NCBI GenBank assembly: GCA_022826885.1
Contig: JAJDUB010000070.1
Coordinates: 1 to 64,000, forward strand
Direction of reading: 5' to 3'
From: Gammaproteobacteria bacterium
GTDB lineage: Bacteria; Pseudomonadota; Gammaproteobacteria; Eutrophobiales; Eutrophobiaceae
Length of the DNA: 64,000 nt
Both the position numbers and the translations under genes were made by a program. The first letter of the stretch is position 1. Every line of letters starts with the position of its first letter. Of this stretch, positions 10,354 to 19,307 are shown piece after piece. The notes below the pieces were generated by a model. It worked only from the letters and a program-made list of their open reading frames with translations. It did no database searches and was not told the origin of the DNA.

Positions 10354-11378
10354 GCGACTTTTATCAACTTCCCGTTACAGAACTCGAAAAACGCTATGAG
10401 ACCCTGGTGCGGGACGCGTTGCCCTTGTGGGATATTGATCGCAACTCGGCACTTAGCCTTCTCAAGCTGCGTGAGAATGCCGTCTATGCAGTCACCGACC
10501 GCGCCGCGAATGAGAAGCTCGTAATACGCGTGCACCGCGCGGGGTACCACAGCGACGCCGAATTGCGATCCGAATGGCAGTGGATAACCGGCCTGAAAGA
10601 GTACGGCGTGCTGACGCCGGAACCGCGCTGTTCCAGGAACGGGCGCATGTTTGAAATCGTGGAGTCTCCCGGCGTGCCGGAACCGCGCCAGGTGGATGTC
10701 GTCGACTGGATTGAGGGCGAACAGTTGGGCAGCGTGGAGGAGGGACTGGAGGGTTCCCCGGACCAGATACGCGCCCGCTTTGAAACCCTGGGCAGCGCCA
10801 TGGCGAAGATGCACAACCATGCCTCGCAATGGCAGGCGCCGGAAGGCTTTACCCGGCATGCCTGGGACGTTGATGGCCTCACCGGCGAAGCGCCGTTCTG
10901 GGGCCGTTTCTGGGAACTGCCGGCCCTGAGCGCCCGGCAGCGGGACATGATGCTTGAAGTAAGGGACAGGTTACGCGCCGGGTTGACGGAACTGGGAACG
11001 GCGCCGGACATTTATGGTTTAATCCATGCGGACCTGGTGTTTGAAAATGTCCTTACCGGCGCGGACGGCATCCGGGTGATCGATTTCGACGATTGCGGCT
11101 ACGGCTGGCACCTGTTCGACATTGCCACCTCGATTATATTCCTGCACGGCACCGGGCATTTTGCCATGGCAAAGGAGGCGCTGGTTGCGGGGTACCGGCA
11201 AAACAGGCCGTTGCCGGACGATCACCTGGCATGGTTTCCGGTATTGCTGATGGCGCGCGCAACCACGTACCTGGGCTGGATGCACACCCGCTCGGAGACG
11301 GAAACCGCCAGGGAGATGACCCCGTACATCATTGAACTGGTCACGAACCTGGCAGAAGATTATCTTGGGAACCTCTGA
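10350..11378 (+). CDS. Aminoglycoside-phosphotransferase-fold kinase
   Basis: This 342-residue protein has an APH/choline-kinase fold. The Brenner-type catalytic motif is IHADLVFENVL and the metal-binding segment is IRVIDFDDCGYGW, as in small-molecule kinases such as SrkA or type II homoserine kinase. The start overlaps the amidase stop (ATGA), so the two are probably made together. The context suggests phosphorylation of an imported or hydrolysed metabolite rather than drug resistance; this is inference. The substrate is not recognisable. Confidence 0.82.
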   Translation: MSDFYQLPVTELEKRYETLVRDALPLWDIDRNSALSLLKLRENAVYAVTDRAANEKLVIRVHRAGYHSDAELRSEWQWITGLKEYGVLTPEPRCSRNGRMFEIVESPGVPEPRQVDVVDWIEGEQLGSVEEGLEGSPDQIRARFETLGSAMAKMHNHASQWQAPEGFTRHAWDVDGLTGEAPFWGRFWELPALSARQRDMMLEVRDRLRAGLTELGTAPDIYGLIHADLVFENVLTGADGIRVIDFDDCGYGWHLFDIATSIIFLHGTGHFAMAKEALVAGYRQNRPLPDDHLAWFPVLLMARATTYLGWMHTRSETETAREMTPYIIELVTNLAEDYLGNL

Positions 11379-12744
11379 GCAAACCCTCCAGAGAACGGCG
11401 CTCACGATCGTTTGCCTGGGAGCGTTTATCACCCCCCTGATGTTGTCGGCAGTAAACGTGGCCATCCCCACTATCGCCCAGGGGTTGAAAATGGACGCGA
11501 TAACCGCAAGCTGGGTGCCCCTGGCATACCTGTTGTCCAGCGGCGTATTCCTGTTGCCGTTCGGGCGGCTGGGCGACATGTACGGGCGCAAGAAACTGTT
11601 CCTGTCCGGTATGACGACGGTGACCGTCGCATCGATTCTTGCTTCCATGGCCCAGTCTGCCCTGTTGCTGATCCTGTGCCGGGCATTGCAGGGCATGGGC
11701 GCGGCAATGCTGTTCGGTACCGGCATCGCCATACTGTCTTCGGTTTACCCCCCGGAAAAACGCGGAAAAGTATTGGGACTGTCCGTTTCTTCGGTGTACC
11801 TGGGCCTGACCTGCGGGCCTTTCGCCGGCGGTTTGGTTACCCAGGAATTCGGCTGGCGCGGGGTATTTGTATTTCACGTCCCGGTAGTCCTGCTGGTCAT
11901 CATCCTGGGACTGGTTAACCTGAAGGGAGAGTGGCGCGGTCCCTCGGGACAGAAGTTCGATGTGCCCGGCGCGTTTATCTACGGCACCGCCGTGATTGCC
12001 CTGATGTACGGCTTCTCGATCCTGCCCGCAGCGACAGGCTTTGTCCTGATCCTGCTGAGCGGCATCGGCTTCGCGGTTTTCTTCAGGTACGAAAAGCGCC
12101 TGGAGTATCCCCTGTTCGACGTCAACCTGTTCTCGGGCAACCCGGTATTGACCTACTCCTGCGTGGCTGCGTTGATCATGTATTCCTCCACCTTTTCCGT
12201 GACGTTTTTAATGAGCCTGTACCTGCAGAATATCAGGGAATTTACTCCCCAGCTTGCCGGGCTGATCATGATTTCCCAGCCCCTGGTCATGACCCTGTTT
12301 TCCCCTGTGGCCGGCAGAATGTCGGATCACTATGAACCCCGTCTCATCGCATCTTCAGGAATGGGTCTGACGGCAATCGGCCTCGCCATGCTGGCTGCGG
12401 CAGACACGCTGACGCAGACCGAACTTATTGTCTTGACCCTGATGCTGGTCGGTTTCGGGTTTTCTCTGTTCTCGTCACCGAATACCAACGCCATCCTGAG
12501 TTCCGTTGACAGGAAATACCTGGGCGCGGCCTCCGGGACGGTAGCGACCATGCGGGTAATCGGACAGATGTTCAGTATGGGAATCGTAACCCTGGTCTTC
12601 GCCTTGATGCTGGGCCCGGTTCAGTTCTCCCCGGAACAGCACGGCCAGTTGCTTGCCAGCATCAACGCCAGCTTTATTGCGGCCTCCGCGCTTTGTTTCA
12701 TCGGCGTGTATTTCTCCCTCAAGAGGGGCAATCTGCGCGAATAA
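11365..12744 (+). CDS. MFS transporter, DHA2-type (14 TM)
   Basis: An inner-membrane proton-coupled transporter of the major facilitator superfamily. It has about 14 hydrophobic segments and a loop 2-3 signature GRLGDMYGRKKLF, typical of drug:H+ antiporter-2 members. The start is uncertain: a TTG at 11365 has an AGAAG site upstream and overlaps the preceding gene by 14 bases, while another in-frame TTG at 11332 would overlap by 47. The overlap places it as the last gene of the TonB receptor-amidase-kinase unit, so it may import or export the metabolite handled there. Confidence 0.87.
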   Translation: MGTSEQTLQRTALTIVCLGAFITPLMLSAVNVAIPTIAQGLKMDAITASWVPLAYLLSSGVFLLPFGRLGDMYGRKKLFLSGMTTVTVASILASMAQSALLLILCRALQGMGAAMLFGTGIAILSSVYPPEKRGKVLGLSVSSVYLGLTCGPFAGGLVTQEFGWRGVFVFHVPVVLLVIILGLVNLKGEWRGPSGQKFDVPGAFIYGTAVIALMYGFSILPAATGFVLILLSGIGFAVFFRYEKRLEYPLFDVNLFSGNPVLTYSCVAALIMYSSTFSVTFLMSLYLQNIREFTPQLAGLIMISQPLVMTLFSPVAGRMSDHYEPRLIASSGMGLTAIGLAMLAAADTLTQTELIVLTLMLVGFGFSLFSSPNTNAILSSVDRKYLGAASGTVATMRVIGQMFSMGIVTLVFALMLGPVQFSPEQHGQLLASINASFIAASALCFIGVYFSLKRGNLRE

Positions 12745-12749
12745 CAGAT

Positions 12750-12791
12750 GGGGTCAGAGTAAAATTTCTTCGAAATTCTTACTCCGACCCC
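12750..12791 (+). repeat. Family A palindromic element
   Basis: A 42-bp orientation F copy 5 bp after the MFS stop. One arm has a T-to-C change (ACTCCGACCCC), and the core is AAATTTCTTCGAAATT. It forms a close pair with the copy at 12818. Confidence 0.88.
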
Positions 12792-12817
12792 TGTGTTCCA
12801 GTGGTCTCCAATCTTTC

Positions 12818-12860
12818 GGGGTCAGAGTAAGAATTTCGCCAGAAATTTTACTCTGACCCC
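12818..12860 (-). repeat. Family A palindromic element
   Basis: A 43-bp copy in the opposite orientation (R) to its neighbour at 12750, with core GAATTTCGCCAGAAATTT. It ends 6 bp before the flavin reductase stop. The two copies fill the convergent gap. Confidence 0.9.
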
Positions 12861-12866
12861 TTAATT

Positions 12867-13421
12867 TCAATACCACGGTGACATGCTGTAATCCAGGTTC
12901 AGGTCATCGTAATGACCCATGGTGGTGGTAAATGCCTTGTTCAGGTAGAGCAGGGGTTTCTTGCCGCCGTTGACGATCACCTCTTTTACCTCGCCGATAA
13001 TGACCGCGTGGGTATGGGCGACCAGCATTTCCTCTACAGTGCAATCAAAACCTGCCAGGGCCTCCTGCAGCACCGGCGCCCCGGTAACCAGTTCCGTCCA
13101 TTTTCCGAATTTAAAACGGTCTTCGGGGTTTTCGCCGAGCATGCCCGCAAAGTGTTTAGCAAGGTGTTCCTGGCTCTGCGCCAGTACGTTGACGCTCATG
13201 CAGCGGCTCTCCGCTATATGCTGGAAACTGTTGCCGCTGAAGTTCACACATGCCAGGAGGCGCGGAGGCTCCGCTGAAAAAGAGCAGACCGCGCTGGCGG
13301 TCAACCCCGAGCGGATGTCGCCGTTACGGGTGGCAATGATATTCACTGCGCCGGTCAGTTGCGCCATCCCGTTGCGGAACCTGTCAGTATCGAGATTGGT
13401 CTCGCGAAGAAATTTTTTCAT
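12867..13421 (-). CDS. Flavin reductase domain protein (HpaC-like)
   Basis: This 184-residue protein has the FMN-binding split-barrel fold of flavin reductases. The signature runs through GLTASAVCSFSAEPPRLLAC, then VNFSGNSFQHI and MSVNVLA. Such proteins supply reduced flavin to two-component monooxygenases such as HpaBC. The divergent neighbour begins with a relic of an HpaB-type hydroxylase, which supports that partnership in the ancestor. The C-terminal extension after about residue 150 (KPLLYLNKAFTTTMG) is also seen in this subgroup. With the partner lost, its present oxygenase is unknown. Confidence 0.85.
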   Translation of the reverse strand: MKKFLRETNLDTDRFRNGMAQLTGAVNIIATRNGDIRSGLTASAVCSFSAEPPRLLACVNFSGNSFQHIAESRCMSVNVLAQSQEHLAKHFAGMLGENPEDRFKFGKWTELVTGAPVLQEALAGFDCTVEEMLVAHTHAVIIGEVKEVIVNGGKKPLLYLNKAFTTTMGHYDDLNLDYSMSPWY

Positions 13422-13453
13422 TATTCTCGAGGTTAAGAGGTCGGTGAATTGCA

Positions 13454-13495
13454 GGGGTCAGAGTAAGAATTTCGCAGAAATTTTACTCTGACCCC
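13454..13495 (-). repeat. Family A palindromic element
   Basis: A 42-bp orientation R copy in the divergent region between the flavin reductase and the hpaB relic, 65 bp before the relic start. It may lie within or next to promoter sequences of both. Confidence 0.9.
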
Positions 13496-13560
13496 ATAAA
13501 TTGTACAGATATGGTACTGTAAGAACGGGTAACTTGCCATAAGACCGGAGGAAACACAGC

Positions 13561-13620
13561 ATGCTCAGAACGGGCAAAGAATACCTGGAATCAGTGCGGG
13601 ATAACCGCCGTGTACCGTGA
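13561..13620 (+). pseudogene. Truncated N-terminal relic of an HpaB-type flavin-dependent hydroxylase
   Basis: A 19-codon frame, MLRTGKEYLESVRDNRRVP then TGA, preceded by a strong CGGAGGA site. The sequence matches the conserved N terminus of 4-hydroxyphenylacetate 3-monooxygenase-type proteins (RTGxEYLESLRDGR in the family as I know it). The remaining roughly 460 residues are absent. The next gene begins at the base after the TGA. The simplest reading is a deletion that removed the body of the gene but left its leader, ribosome site and first codons, which now act as a short translated leader. A functional leader peptide of independent origin is less likely. Confidence 0.6.
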
Positions 13621-14418
13621 ATGAATAATACCCGAACCTCTTCCGGCTATATGCCTTTCCTGGAGGGTCTTATCGAACAGGCCGGTGAAATTCCACTGAG
13701 GTATTTCCGGAGTGACCTGGTGGTAACGGACAAACACCTGAAGGGAGAATCTTTCGATCCGGTCACCCGGGCCGACAGGGAAACGGAAGAGTTCATCCGC
13801 GCGGGAATTGCCGCCGAATTTCCCGGCCATACCATCATCGGCGAGGAGTTCGGCATAACACAGGGAACCGCTTCGCTTACCTGGTTGATCGATCCCATCG
13901 ACGGCACCCGCGGGTTCATCTCCGGCACCCCCATGTGGGGGGTCCTGGTAGGGTTGAAACAGGCCGATGAGTGCCTGGCCGGCGCCATGCGCCAGCCCTA
14001 CACCGGTGAAACCTGGATAGGTGACGGCAGGACGGCGCACTTCATAAGCCGGCAGCGGCGGTCCCGGATCACGGTGCGGGAACAGGTACGCCTGGCGGAA
14101 GCCATTGTGTGCTGTACCCATCCGGCCATGTACCCTACCAGTGAAGCGCGGGAAAAGTTCATGCGCGTGGTTGCCGGGTGCCGTTTTTCCCGTTATGGAA
14201 CGGAATGTCTGGGCTATGGAATGCTGGCCTGTGGTTATGTGGACCTGGTTATCGAGGGCGGTCTGTCAGCCTATGACATCATGCCGCTGATCCCCATCGT
14301 GGAAGGCGCCGGCGGCATCATTACCGACTGGCAGGGCAACGCCGCGCTGAACGGCGGACTGATCGTTGCCGCTACCGGTAAGCAGTTGCATGACGAAGTG
14401 CTGAACCTGTTGAATTAA
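13621..14418 (+). CDS. Inositol-monophosphatase family phosphatase, HisN-like
   Basis: This 265-residue, metal-dependent phosphatase has the motifs GEEFG (about residue 79), WLIDPIDGTRGFI (about residue 90) and a C-terminal SAYDIMPLIPIVEGAGG. The GTRGFI variant is typical of histidinol-phosphate phosphatases of this family, so dephosphorylation of histidinol phosphate is the best guess. No other his genes are present. The ATG abuts the TGA of the hpaB relic, with no ribosome-binding site of its own, so translation probably depends on re-initiation after the relic. Confidence 0.83.
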   Translation: MNNTRTSSGYMPFLEGLIEQAGEIPLRYFRSDLVVTDKHLKGESFDPVTRADRETEEFIRAGIAAEFPGHTIIGEEFGITQGTASLTWLIDPIDGTRGFISGTPMWGVLVGLKQADECLAGAMRQPYTGETWIGDGRTAHFISRQRRSRITVREQVRLAEAIVCCTHPAMYPTSEAREKFMRVVAGCRFSRYGTECLGYGMLACGYVDLVIEGGLSAYDIMPLIPIVEGAGGIITDWQGNAALNGGLIVAATGKQLHDEVLNLLN

Positions 14419-14502
14419 CCCTCTTTTTCCGAAAATAAAGCTGCCTCCGGCAGCACCATGTGATAACCTGTAGAGCAGGTATTTTCACAAGCATGCACCG
14501 CA

Positions 14503-15003
14503 ATGTCCCTGATAGACGAACTTCTGCTGAATAACGCCCGCTATGCCGAAAATTTTGACAAGGGCAACCTGCCCGGGCCGCCGGCGCGTAAACTGGCGGT
14601 GGTAGCCTGCATGGATGCGCGCCTGGACCCGTACCGGATTCTCGGTCTTGAAGAAGGCGACGCCCATGTCATACGCAATGCCGGCGGTGTGGTCAGCGAG
14701 GACGTAATCCGCTCACTGGTCATCTCCCAGCGCCTGCTCGCGACCCGGGAAATAGTGCTGATCCATCATACGGATTGCGGGATGCTCACCTTTCGCGATG
14801 ACGCCGTAAAAGATGCGATAGAAGCCGATACCGGACTGCGCCCCGCGTTTGCGCTGGAAGCTTTCGCAGATCTGGAGCAGGATGTGCGCCAATCCATGGC
14901 CCGCATCCGCGTCAATCCGTTTATCCTCCACAAGGACCGGATACGCGGTTTTATCTACGACTGCGCCACAGGCCGGCTGGACGAAGTGACCGACGGTTCC
15001 TAG
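14503..15003 (+). CDS. Beta-carbonic anhydrase
   Basis: This 166-residue protein interconverts CO2 and bicarbonate. The zinc ligands are visible: Cys36 in ACMDAR with the Asp38-Arg40 dyad, then His89 and Cys92 in HHTDCG. Length fits the short cluster of beta-class enzymes. There is no signal peptide, so it is cytoplasmic. The stop is 9 bases before the RND adaptor start, so the genes may be co-transcribed, although a functional link is not obvious. Confidence 0.92.
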   Translation: MSLIDELLLNNARYAENFDKGNLPGPPARKLAVVACMDARLDPYRILGLEEGDAHVIRNAGGVVSEDVIRSLVISQRLLATREIVLIHHTDCGMLTFRDDAVKDAIEADTGLRPAFALEAFADLEQDVRQSMARIRVNPFILHKDRIRGFIYDCATGRLDEVTDGS

Positions 15004-15012
15004 CCCGTAATT

Positions 15013-16098
15013 ATGCGTTTATTCCAGTTTGCTAAGCTAGGCACCGTCCTTCTTCTGTCCTGTGCGGCTGCGCAGGCGCCCGGGCAGGATTCCAGGCAAC
15101 AGGCGACACCGGTCAAGTACACGGAAGCGCTCAATAAACCTGTGATGCAGACCGTACAGTTGCCGGGTTACCTGGAAGCGCCCAATGTCAGCGTCCTGGC
15201 AAGTGAAATAAGCGGCCTGGTGACGGAACTCAAGGTGAGGGAAGGAGAACGGGTCACCACAGGTCAACCCCTGGTCATGTTGCGTACTACGCCGCTGGAG
15301 TTGAGCCTGCAAGCCGCGCAGGCTCGCCTGAAAGAGGCGCAGGCGCGTCGTAGACTGGCTGAAACCCGCCTGGAGCGCTACCGGGGGTTGATCGAGAGAA
15401 ACGCTATCTCGCGCCAGGAACTGGATGAAGCTCGCTATGAATTCGATGCCTGGGAGGGCCGGATTGAAACATTGCGCGCGGAGGTTGCAAGTATCCGGTT
15501 TGACATTGAGCGCAGCACAATCCGCGCCCCGTTCAACGGCGTAGTGGTTGCCCGCCATACCGAGGTGGGGCAATGGAGTGAGGCAGGCAGCAGGGTGCTG
15601 GAAGTATTGTCGACGGATACCCAGGAAGTCCACGTGGACGTGCCGGAAAAGTATTTCAACGGACTGAAGTCAGGCGTCAATGTGAACGTCACGTTTGATT
15701 CGATGCCCGGCCGGGAGTTCGCGGCGTATATCCGCGCCATAATTCCACGCGCCGACCCCCGTGCGCGCACGTTTCCGGTAAAACTGCGGTTGCGGGAACC
15801 CAGTGCCCAAATCGGCGCCGGCATGATCGCCCGGGCGGCATTCCCCATCGGAGAGTCCGTTCCCGGCACGCTGGTGCCCAAAGACGCCATTGTGCGGATG
15901 GGCAACAACACCATGGTATTCCTGATCGATCGGGGTAGCGCCGTCCCGGCGCCGGTTACGGTCAGCGGCGCCATGGGTGTATGGTCGGTGGTGAACGGCG
16001 CCGTCGCCCCGGGAGACAAGGTGATCATCCGTGGTAACGAACGGTTGCAGCCCGGCCAGCCCGTACAGGCCGAGCTGTTGCCGTACCCGCCTCCATGA
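15013..16098 (+). CDS. RND efflux periplasmic adaptor (membrane fusion protein)
   Basis: This 361-residue adaptor has an N-terminal signal peptide (hydrophobic LGTVLLLSCAAAQA), a split lipoyl domain (segments near VSGL-VTELKVREGERVTTG and IRAPFNGVVVARHTEVGQW), a coiled-coil hairpin rich in Gln, Ala and Arg between them, and a beta-barrel domain. It would link the inner-membrane pump encoded next to an outer-membrane channel. Its stop overlaps the pump start by 4 bases. No TolC-type gene is nearby. Confidence 0.9.
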   Translation: MRLFQFAKLGTVLLLSCAAAQAPGQDSRQQATPVKYTEALNKPVMQTVQLPGYLEAPNVSVLASEISGLVTELKVREGERVTTGQPLVMLRTTPLELSLQAAQARLKEAQARRRLAETRLERYRGLIERNAISRQELDEARYEFDAWEGRIETLRAEVASIRFDIERSTIRAPFNGVVVARHTEVGQWSEAGSRVLEVLSTDTQEVHVDVPEKYFNGLKSGVNVNVTFDSMPGREFAAYIRAIIPRADPRARTFPVKLRLREPSAQIGAGMIARAAFPIGESVPGTLVPKDAIVRMGNNTMVFLIDRGSAVPAPVTVSGAMGVWSVVNGAVAPGDKVIIRGNERLQPGQPVQAELLPYPPP

Positions 16099-19000
16099 AC
16101 CTCATACAGTCCTGTATCCGTCACCCGGTTTCCACCTCGGTGGGCGTTCTGTTCCTGATCCTGTTCGGCGTTGTTGCCCTGATCAACCTGCCGGTACAGT
16201 TGGCCCCGGATGTGGACAAGCCGGAAATAACGGTGACTACCATCTGGCCCGGGGCCAGCCCCCTTGAGATAGAACGGGATATCATCGACGAGCAGGAGGA
16301 AGAGCTTAAATCCCTGGAAGGGCTGGTCAGAATGCGTAGCGAGAGTCGGGACGGCATAGGCGTTATCACGCTGCGGTTCCAGGTGGGGACCGACAAGGAT
16401 GCGGCCCGGCTCAAGGTGTCGAACCGCCTTGACCAGGTTGAATCCTATCCGACCAATGTCGAGAAGCCGATTATATCCGGTCAGGCAGGCGTTTCCGGAG
16501 CGATAGCCTGGTTTCAGATTGCCCCCACTCCGGAAAACGGCTTCGAAGGGGATATTTCAACACTGTATGACTTCATCGATGATTACGTCATGCCCGACCT
16601 GGAGCGGGTGGAAGGCGTATCTGCGGCGAATATGTACGGCGGGCGGGAAACGGAAATCCAGGTCATCGCCGACCCGGCAAAACTGGCCCTGCGCCAGGTT
16701 ACGCTGGTTGAACTCGCCGATGCCATAGAACGGGAAAACCGCAACTACAGCGGGGGTGATTTCGACGAAGGCAAGCGGCGCTATATCGTGCGTACCCTGG
16801 GTGAATACCGGAGTCCGCAGGACCTGGGAAACATTGTCATCGCCAATCTCAATAACGTTCCCGTTTACCTGCGTGACGTGGCCCGGGTGGAAATCACCCA
16901 TGAAAAACCCACAGGCGCTATATTCAGTCTGAATAACAAGACAATGGCGATGAATATACAGCGCCAGGTCGGCGCCAACGTACTGGATATCATGGCTGAG
17001 GTGAAGCAAAGGGTGGCAAGGCTCAACAAGGAATTACTGGTTCCCCGGGGGCTTTACCTGGACCTTGTCTGGGAGCAGACCCGTTACATCAACAGTTCAA
17101 TAGACCTGGTGCGCAACAACCTCATTATCGGCGGCACCCTGGCCATTCTCGTGCTGGTGGTCTTCCTGCGCAGCGCGGGCAGCACCCTTATCGCTGCACT
17201 CACTATTCCCATCAGTGTTATCGGCACCTTCCTGATGATGGCTGTGTTCAATAAAACGATAAACGTCATCAGTCTGGCCGGTCTGGCCTTTGCAACCGGC
17301 ATGGTGGTGGATAATTCCATCGTCGTCCTGGAGAACATTTACCGTCACAGGCAGACCGGGAAATCAACCTTCAGCGCGGCCTGTGACGGAGTCAGGGAAG
17401 TTTGGGGAGCCGTGCTCGCCAGTACCCTGACAACCATCGCCGTATTTGCCCCGGTGATCCTGATGGAAGAGGAAATAGGACAGTTATTTGCCGATATCGC
17501 CGTGGCCATCAGTTGCGCCGTGGGTCTGAGCCTGATCGTGGCGACTACCGTTATTCCCACCATGTCGGCCCGCATGCTCAGGGTTGCCGGCAGGGGCGGC
17601 GGTTTCCACGAGCTATGGGGCGGGGTCCGGCTGGCTGCGGCCATAAGGGACGGGATAGCATCTCTGTCTTACTGGATAAACGCATCGGTCATTCGCCGGA
17701 TACTCATCGTCAGCGTGGTGGTGGCGCTGGCAGTGGTCATAAGTATCGCCATAAAACCTAAAACGGAATACCTGCCTACGGGTAATACCGATTTCCTGTT
17801 CGGCCTGCTCCTGCCTCCGCCGGGATATACCGTGACGGAGCGAATGAAGATACATGACGAGTTTTCCGTCGCCATGGAAGACTTCAAGTCCTATCCCCCC
17901 GGCACGCCGGAAGCAGAAAACCTGCCCGGCGGCGGGTTGAATACGTTTGTTTTCGGGTTTGAAGGTGAGACGATATTCCTGGGCGTCAGCCCGAATGAAC
18001 CGCTGCGGACCAACGAGTTGATCCCCATCTTCCAGCAGGCCCTGGCAAGTGTTCCGGGCGCCATACCGATACTGCAACAATGGAGTATCTTTGAAGACGA
18101 AAGCGGAGAAGGCCGCAGTATAGACGTGGAGATCAAGGGGCCGGATCTGGGCAGGCTGATTGCCATGGGCGGCGAAATTTTTGCTGTTGCTCCCCGGGTA
18201 TTACCGGGCGCCCAGGTCTTTCCCATACCCGGACTGGACCTTGGCAACCCGGAGGTCCAGGTGGTGGTGGACCGGCGCCGCGCCGCGGAACTGGGTATCA
18301 GCAATCGTGATCTGGGTTTCTCGGTGGACACACTGGTGGACGGCGCCAAGGTCAGTGATTACCAGTACGAAGGCAAGGAGATCGATATACGCCTGAAGGC
18401 CGAGGAAGGCATCGCCTATAACACCCATACCCTGGAACAACTGCCTATCGCAACGCCGGACGGACGCCTCGTGACGCTCGGCGCTATCGCTGACGTATCG
18501 CTGACCTATGGTCCGGTGCAGATTAACCACAGGGAGCGTGAGCGCACCATCGCCATTCGCATCCTGCCGGAGACGGAGATGCCGATTGAGGCCGCCATGG
18601 AAATCATACAGGCGAAGATCATAGACCCCATGAAGCAGCGGGAGGAGTTCAACGGGCTGTATCGAATCGAGATGTCCGGCAGCGCCGATAAGCTGGTCAG
18701 CGCAGGCAACGCGTTGAAATGGAACCTGATCCTGGCGCTGATCATCACTTTCCTGCTCATGTCCGCGCTGTTCGAGAGCTTTCTTTATCCTTTCGTCATC
18801 ATGTTCAGCGTACCCCTGGCCGCGCTGGGTGGTTTCCTCGGCCTGGCCCTGGTCAATGTGGCCATCGCCTACCAACCCCTGGATGTGTTGACCATGCTGG
18901 GTTTCATCATTCTCCTGGGCACCGTCGTCAACAACCCCATCCTGATCGTGCACCAGTCCCTTAACTTTATCAGGAAAGATGGCATGGAAGCCCACGTCGC

Positions 19001-19271
19001 GATCAGGGAGGCGGTGCACAGCCGCATCCGCCCCATCTTCATGAGCGCCGGTACCTCCACGTTCGCCATGCTGCCCCTGATCGTCGCGCCGGGCGCCGGT
19101 TCGGAACTGTATCGCGGTATAGGCGGCGTAGTTGTCGGCGGCCTGCTGGTTTCCACCGTGTTTACCCTGTTCATCGTCCCCGCCATGCTGAGCCTGGTAT
19201 TCGACCTGCGCAAACTGCTGACGGGCAGGCCGGACGGTCGCGTAGCTATCGCGGAAGTGTTGCCGGATTAG
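16095..19271 (+). CDS. RND family efflux pump (AcrB/MdtC type)
   Basis: This 1058-residue inner-membrane proton antiporter begins MNLIQSCIRHPVSTSVGVL, an amphipathic helix leading into TM1 as in AcrB relatives. It contains the TM4 proton-relay region with ATGMVVDNSIVVLENIYRH, repeated pore and docking domains in both halves, and a second TM bundle. In the second half the usual acidic pattern is replaced by LGTVVNNPILIVHQSL. It is co-translated with the adaptor through an ATGA overlap. Likely substrates are drugs, bile-like compounds or solvents; this cannot be specified. Confidence 0.92.
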   Translation: MNLIQSCIRHPVSTSVGVLFLILFGVVALINLPVQLAPDVDKPEITVTTIWPGASPLEIERDIIDEQEEELKSLEGLVRMRSESRDGIGVITLRFQVGTDKDAARLKVSNRLDQVESYPTNVEKPIISGQAGVSGAIAWFQIAPTPENGFEGDISTLYDFIDDYVMPDLERVEGVSAANMYGGRETEIQVIADPAKLALRQVTLVELADAIERENRNYSGGDFDEGKRRYIVRTLGEYRSPQDLGNIVIANLNNVPVYLRDVARVEITHEKPTGAIFSLNNKTMAMNIQRQVGANVLDIMAEVKQRVARLNKELLVPRGLYLDLVWEQTRYINSSIDLVRNNLIIGGTLAILVLVVFLRSAGSTLIAALTIPISVIGTFLMMAVFNKTINVISLAGLAFATGMVVDNSIVVLENIYRHRQTGKSTFSAACDGVREVWGAVLASTLTTIAVFAPVILMEEEIGQLFADIAVAISCAVGLSLIVATTVIPTMSARMLRVAGRGGGFHELWGGVRLAAAIRDGIASLSYWINASVIRRILIVSVVVALAVVISIAIKPKTEYLPTGNTDFLFGLLLPPPGYTVTERMKIHDEFSVAMEDFKSYPPGTPEAENLPGGGLNTFVFGFEGETIFLGVSPNEPLRTNELIPIFQQALASVPGAIPILQQWSIFEDESGEGRSIDVEIKGPDLGRLIAMGGEIFAVAPRVLPGAQVFPIPGLDLGNPEVQVVVDRRRAAELGISNRDLGFSVDTLVDGAKVSDYQYEGKEIDIRLKAEEGIAYNTHTLEQLPIATPDGRLVTLGAIADVSLTYGPVQINHRERERTIAIRILPETEMPIEAAMEIIQAKIIDPMKQREEFNGLYRIEMSGSADKLVSAGNALKWNLILALIITFLLMSALFESFLYPFVIMFSVPLAALGGFLGLALVNVAIAYQPLDVLTMLGFIILLGTVVNNPILIVHQSLNFIRKDGMEAHVAIREAVHSRIRPIFMSAGTSTFAMLPLIVAPGAGSELYRGIGGVVVGGLLVSTVFTLFIVPAMLSLVFDLRKLLTGRPDGRVAIAEVLPD

Positions 19272-19307
19272 CCCGGCGGTTGTCTCAAGGTCCGAAGGGT
19301 ATCGTCA

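Noticed and set aside
14442..14456. Hairpin GCTGCC/GGCAGC after the HisN-like gene as terminator
   Set aside because: The 6-bp stem with 3-base loop lacks a T-run; too weak to call.
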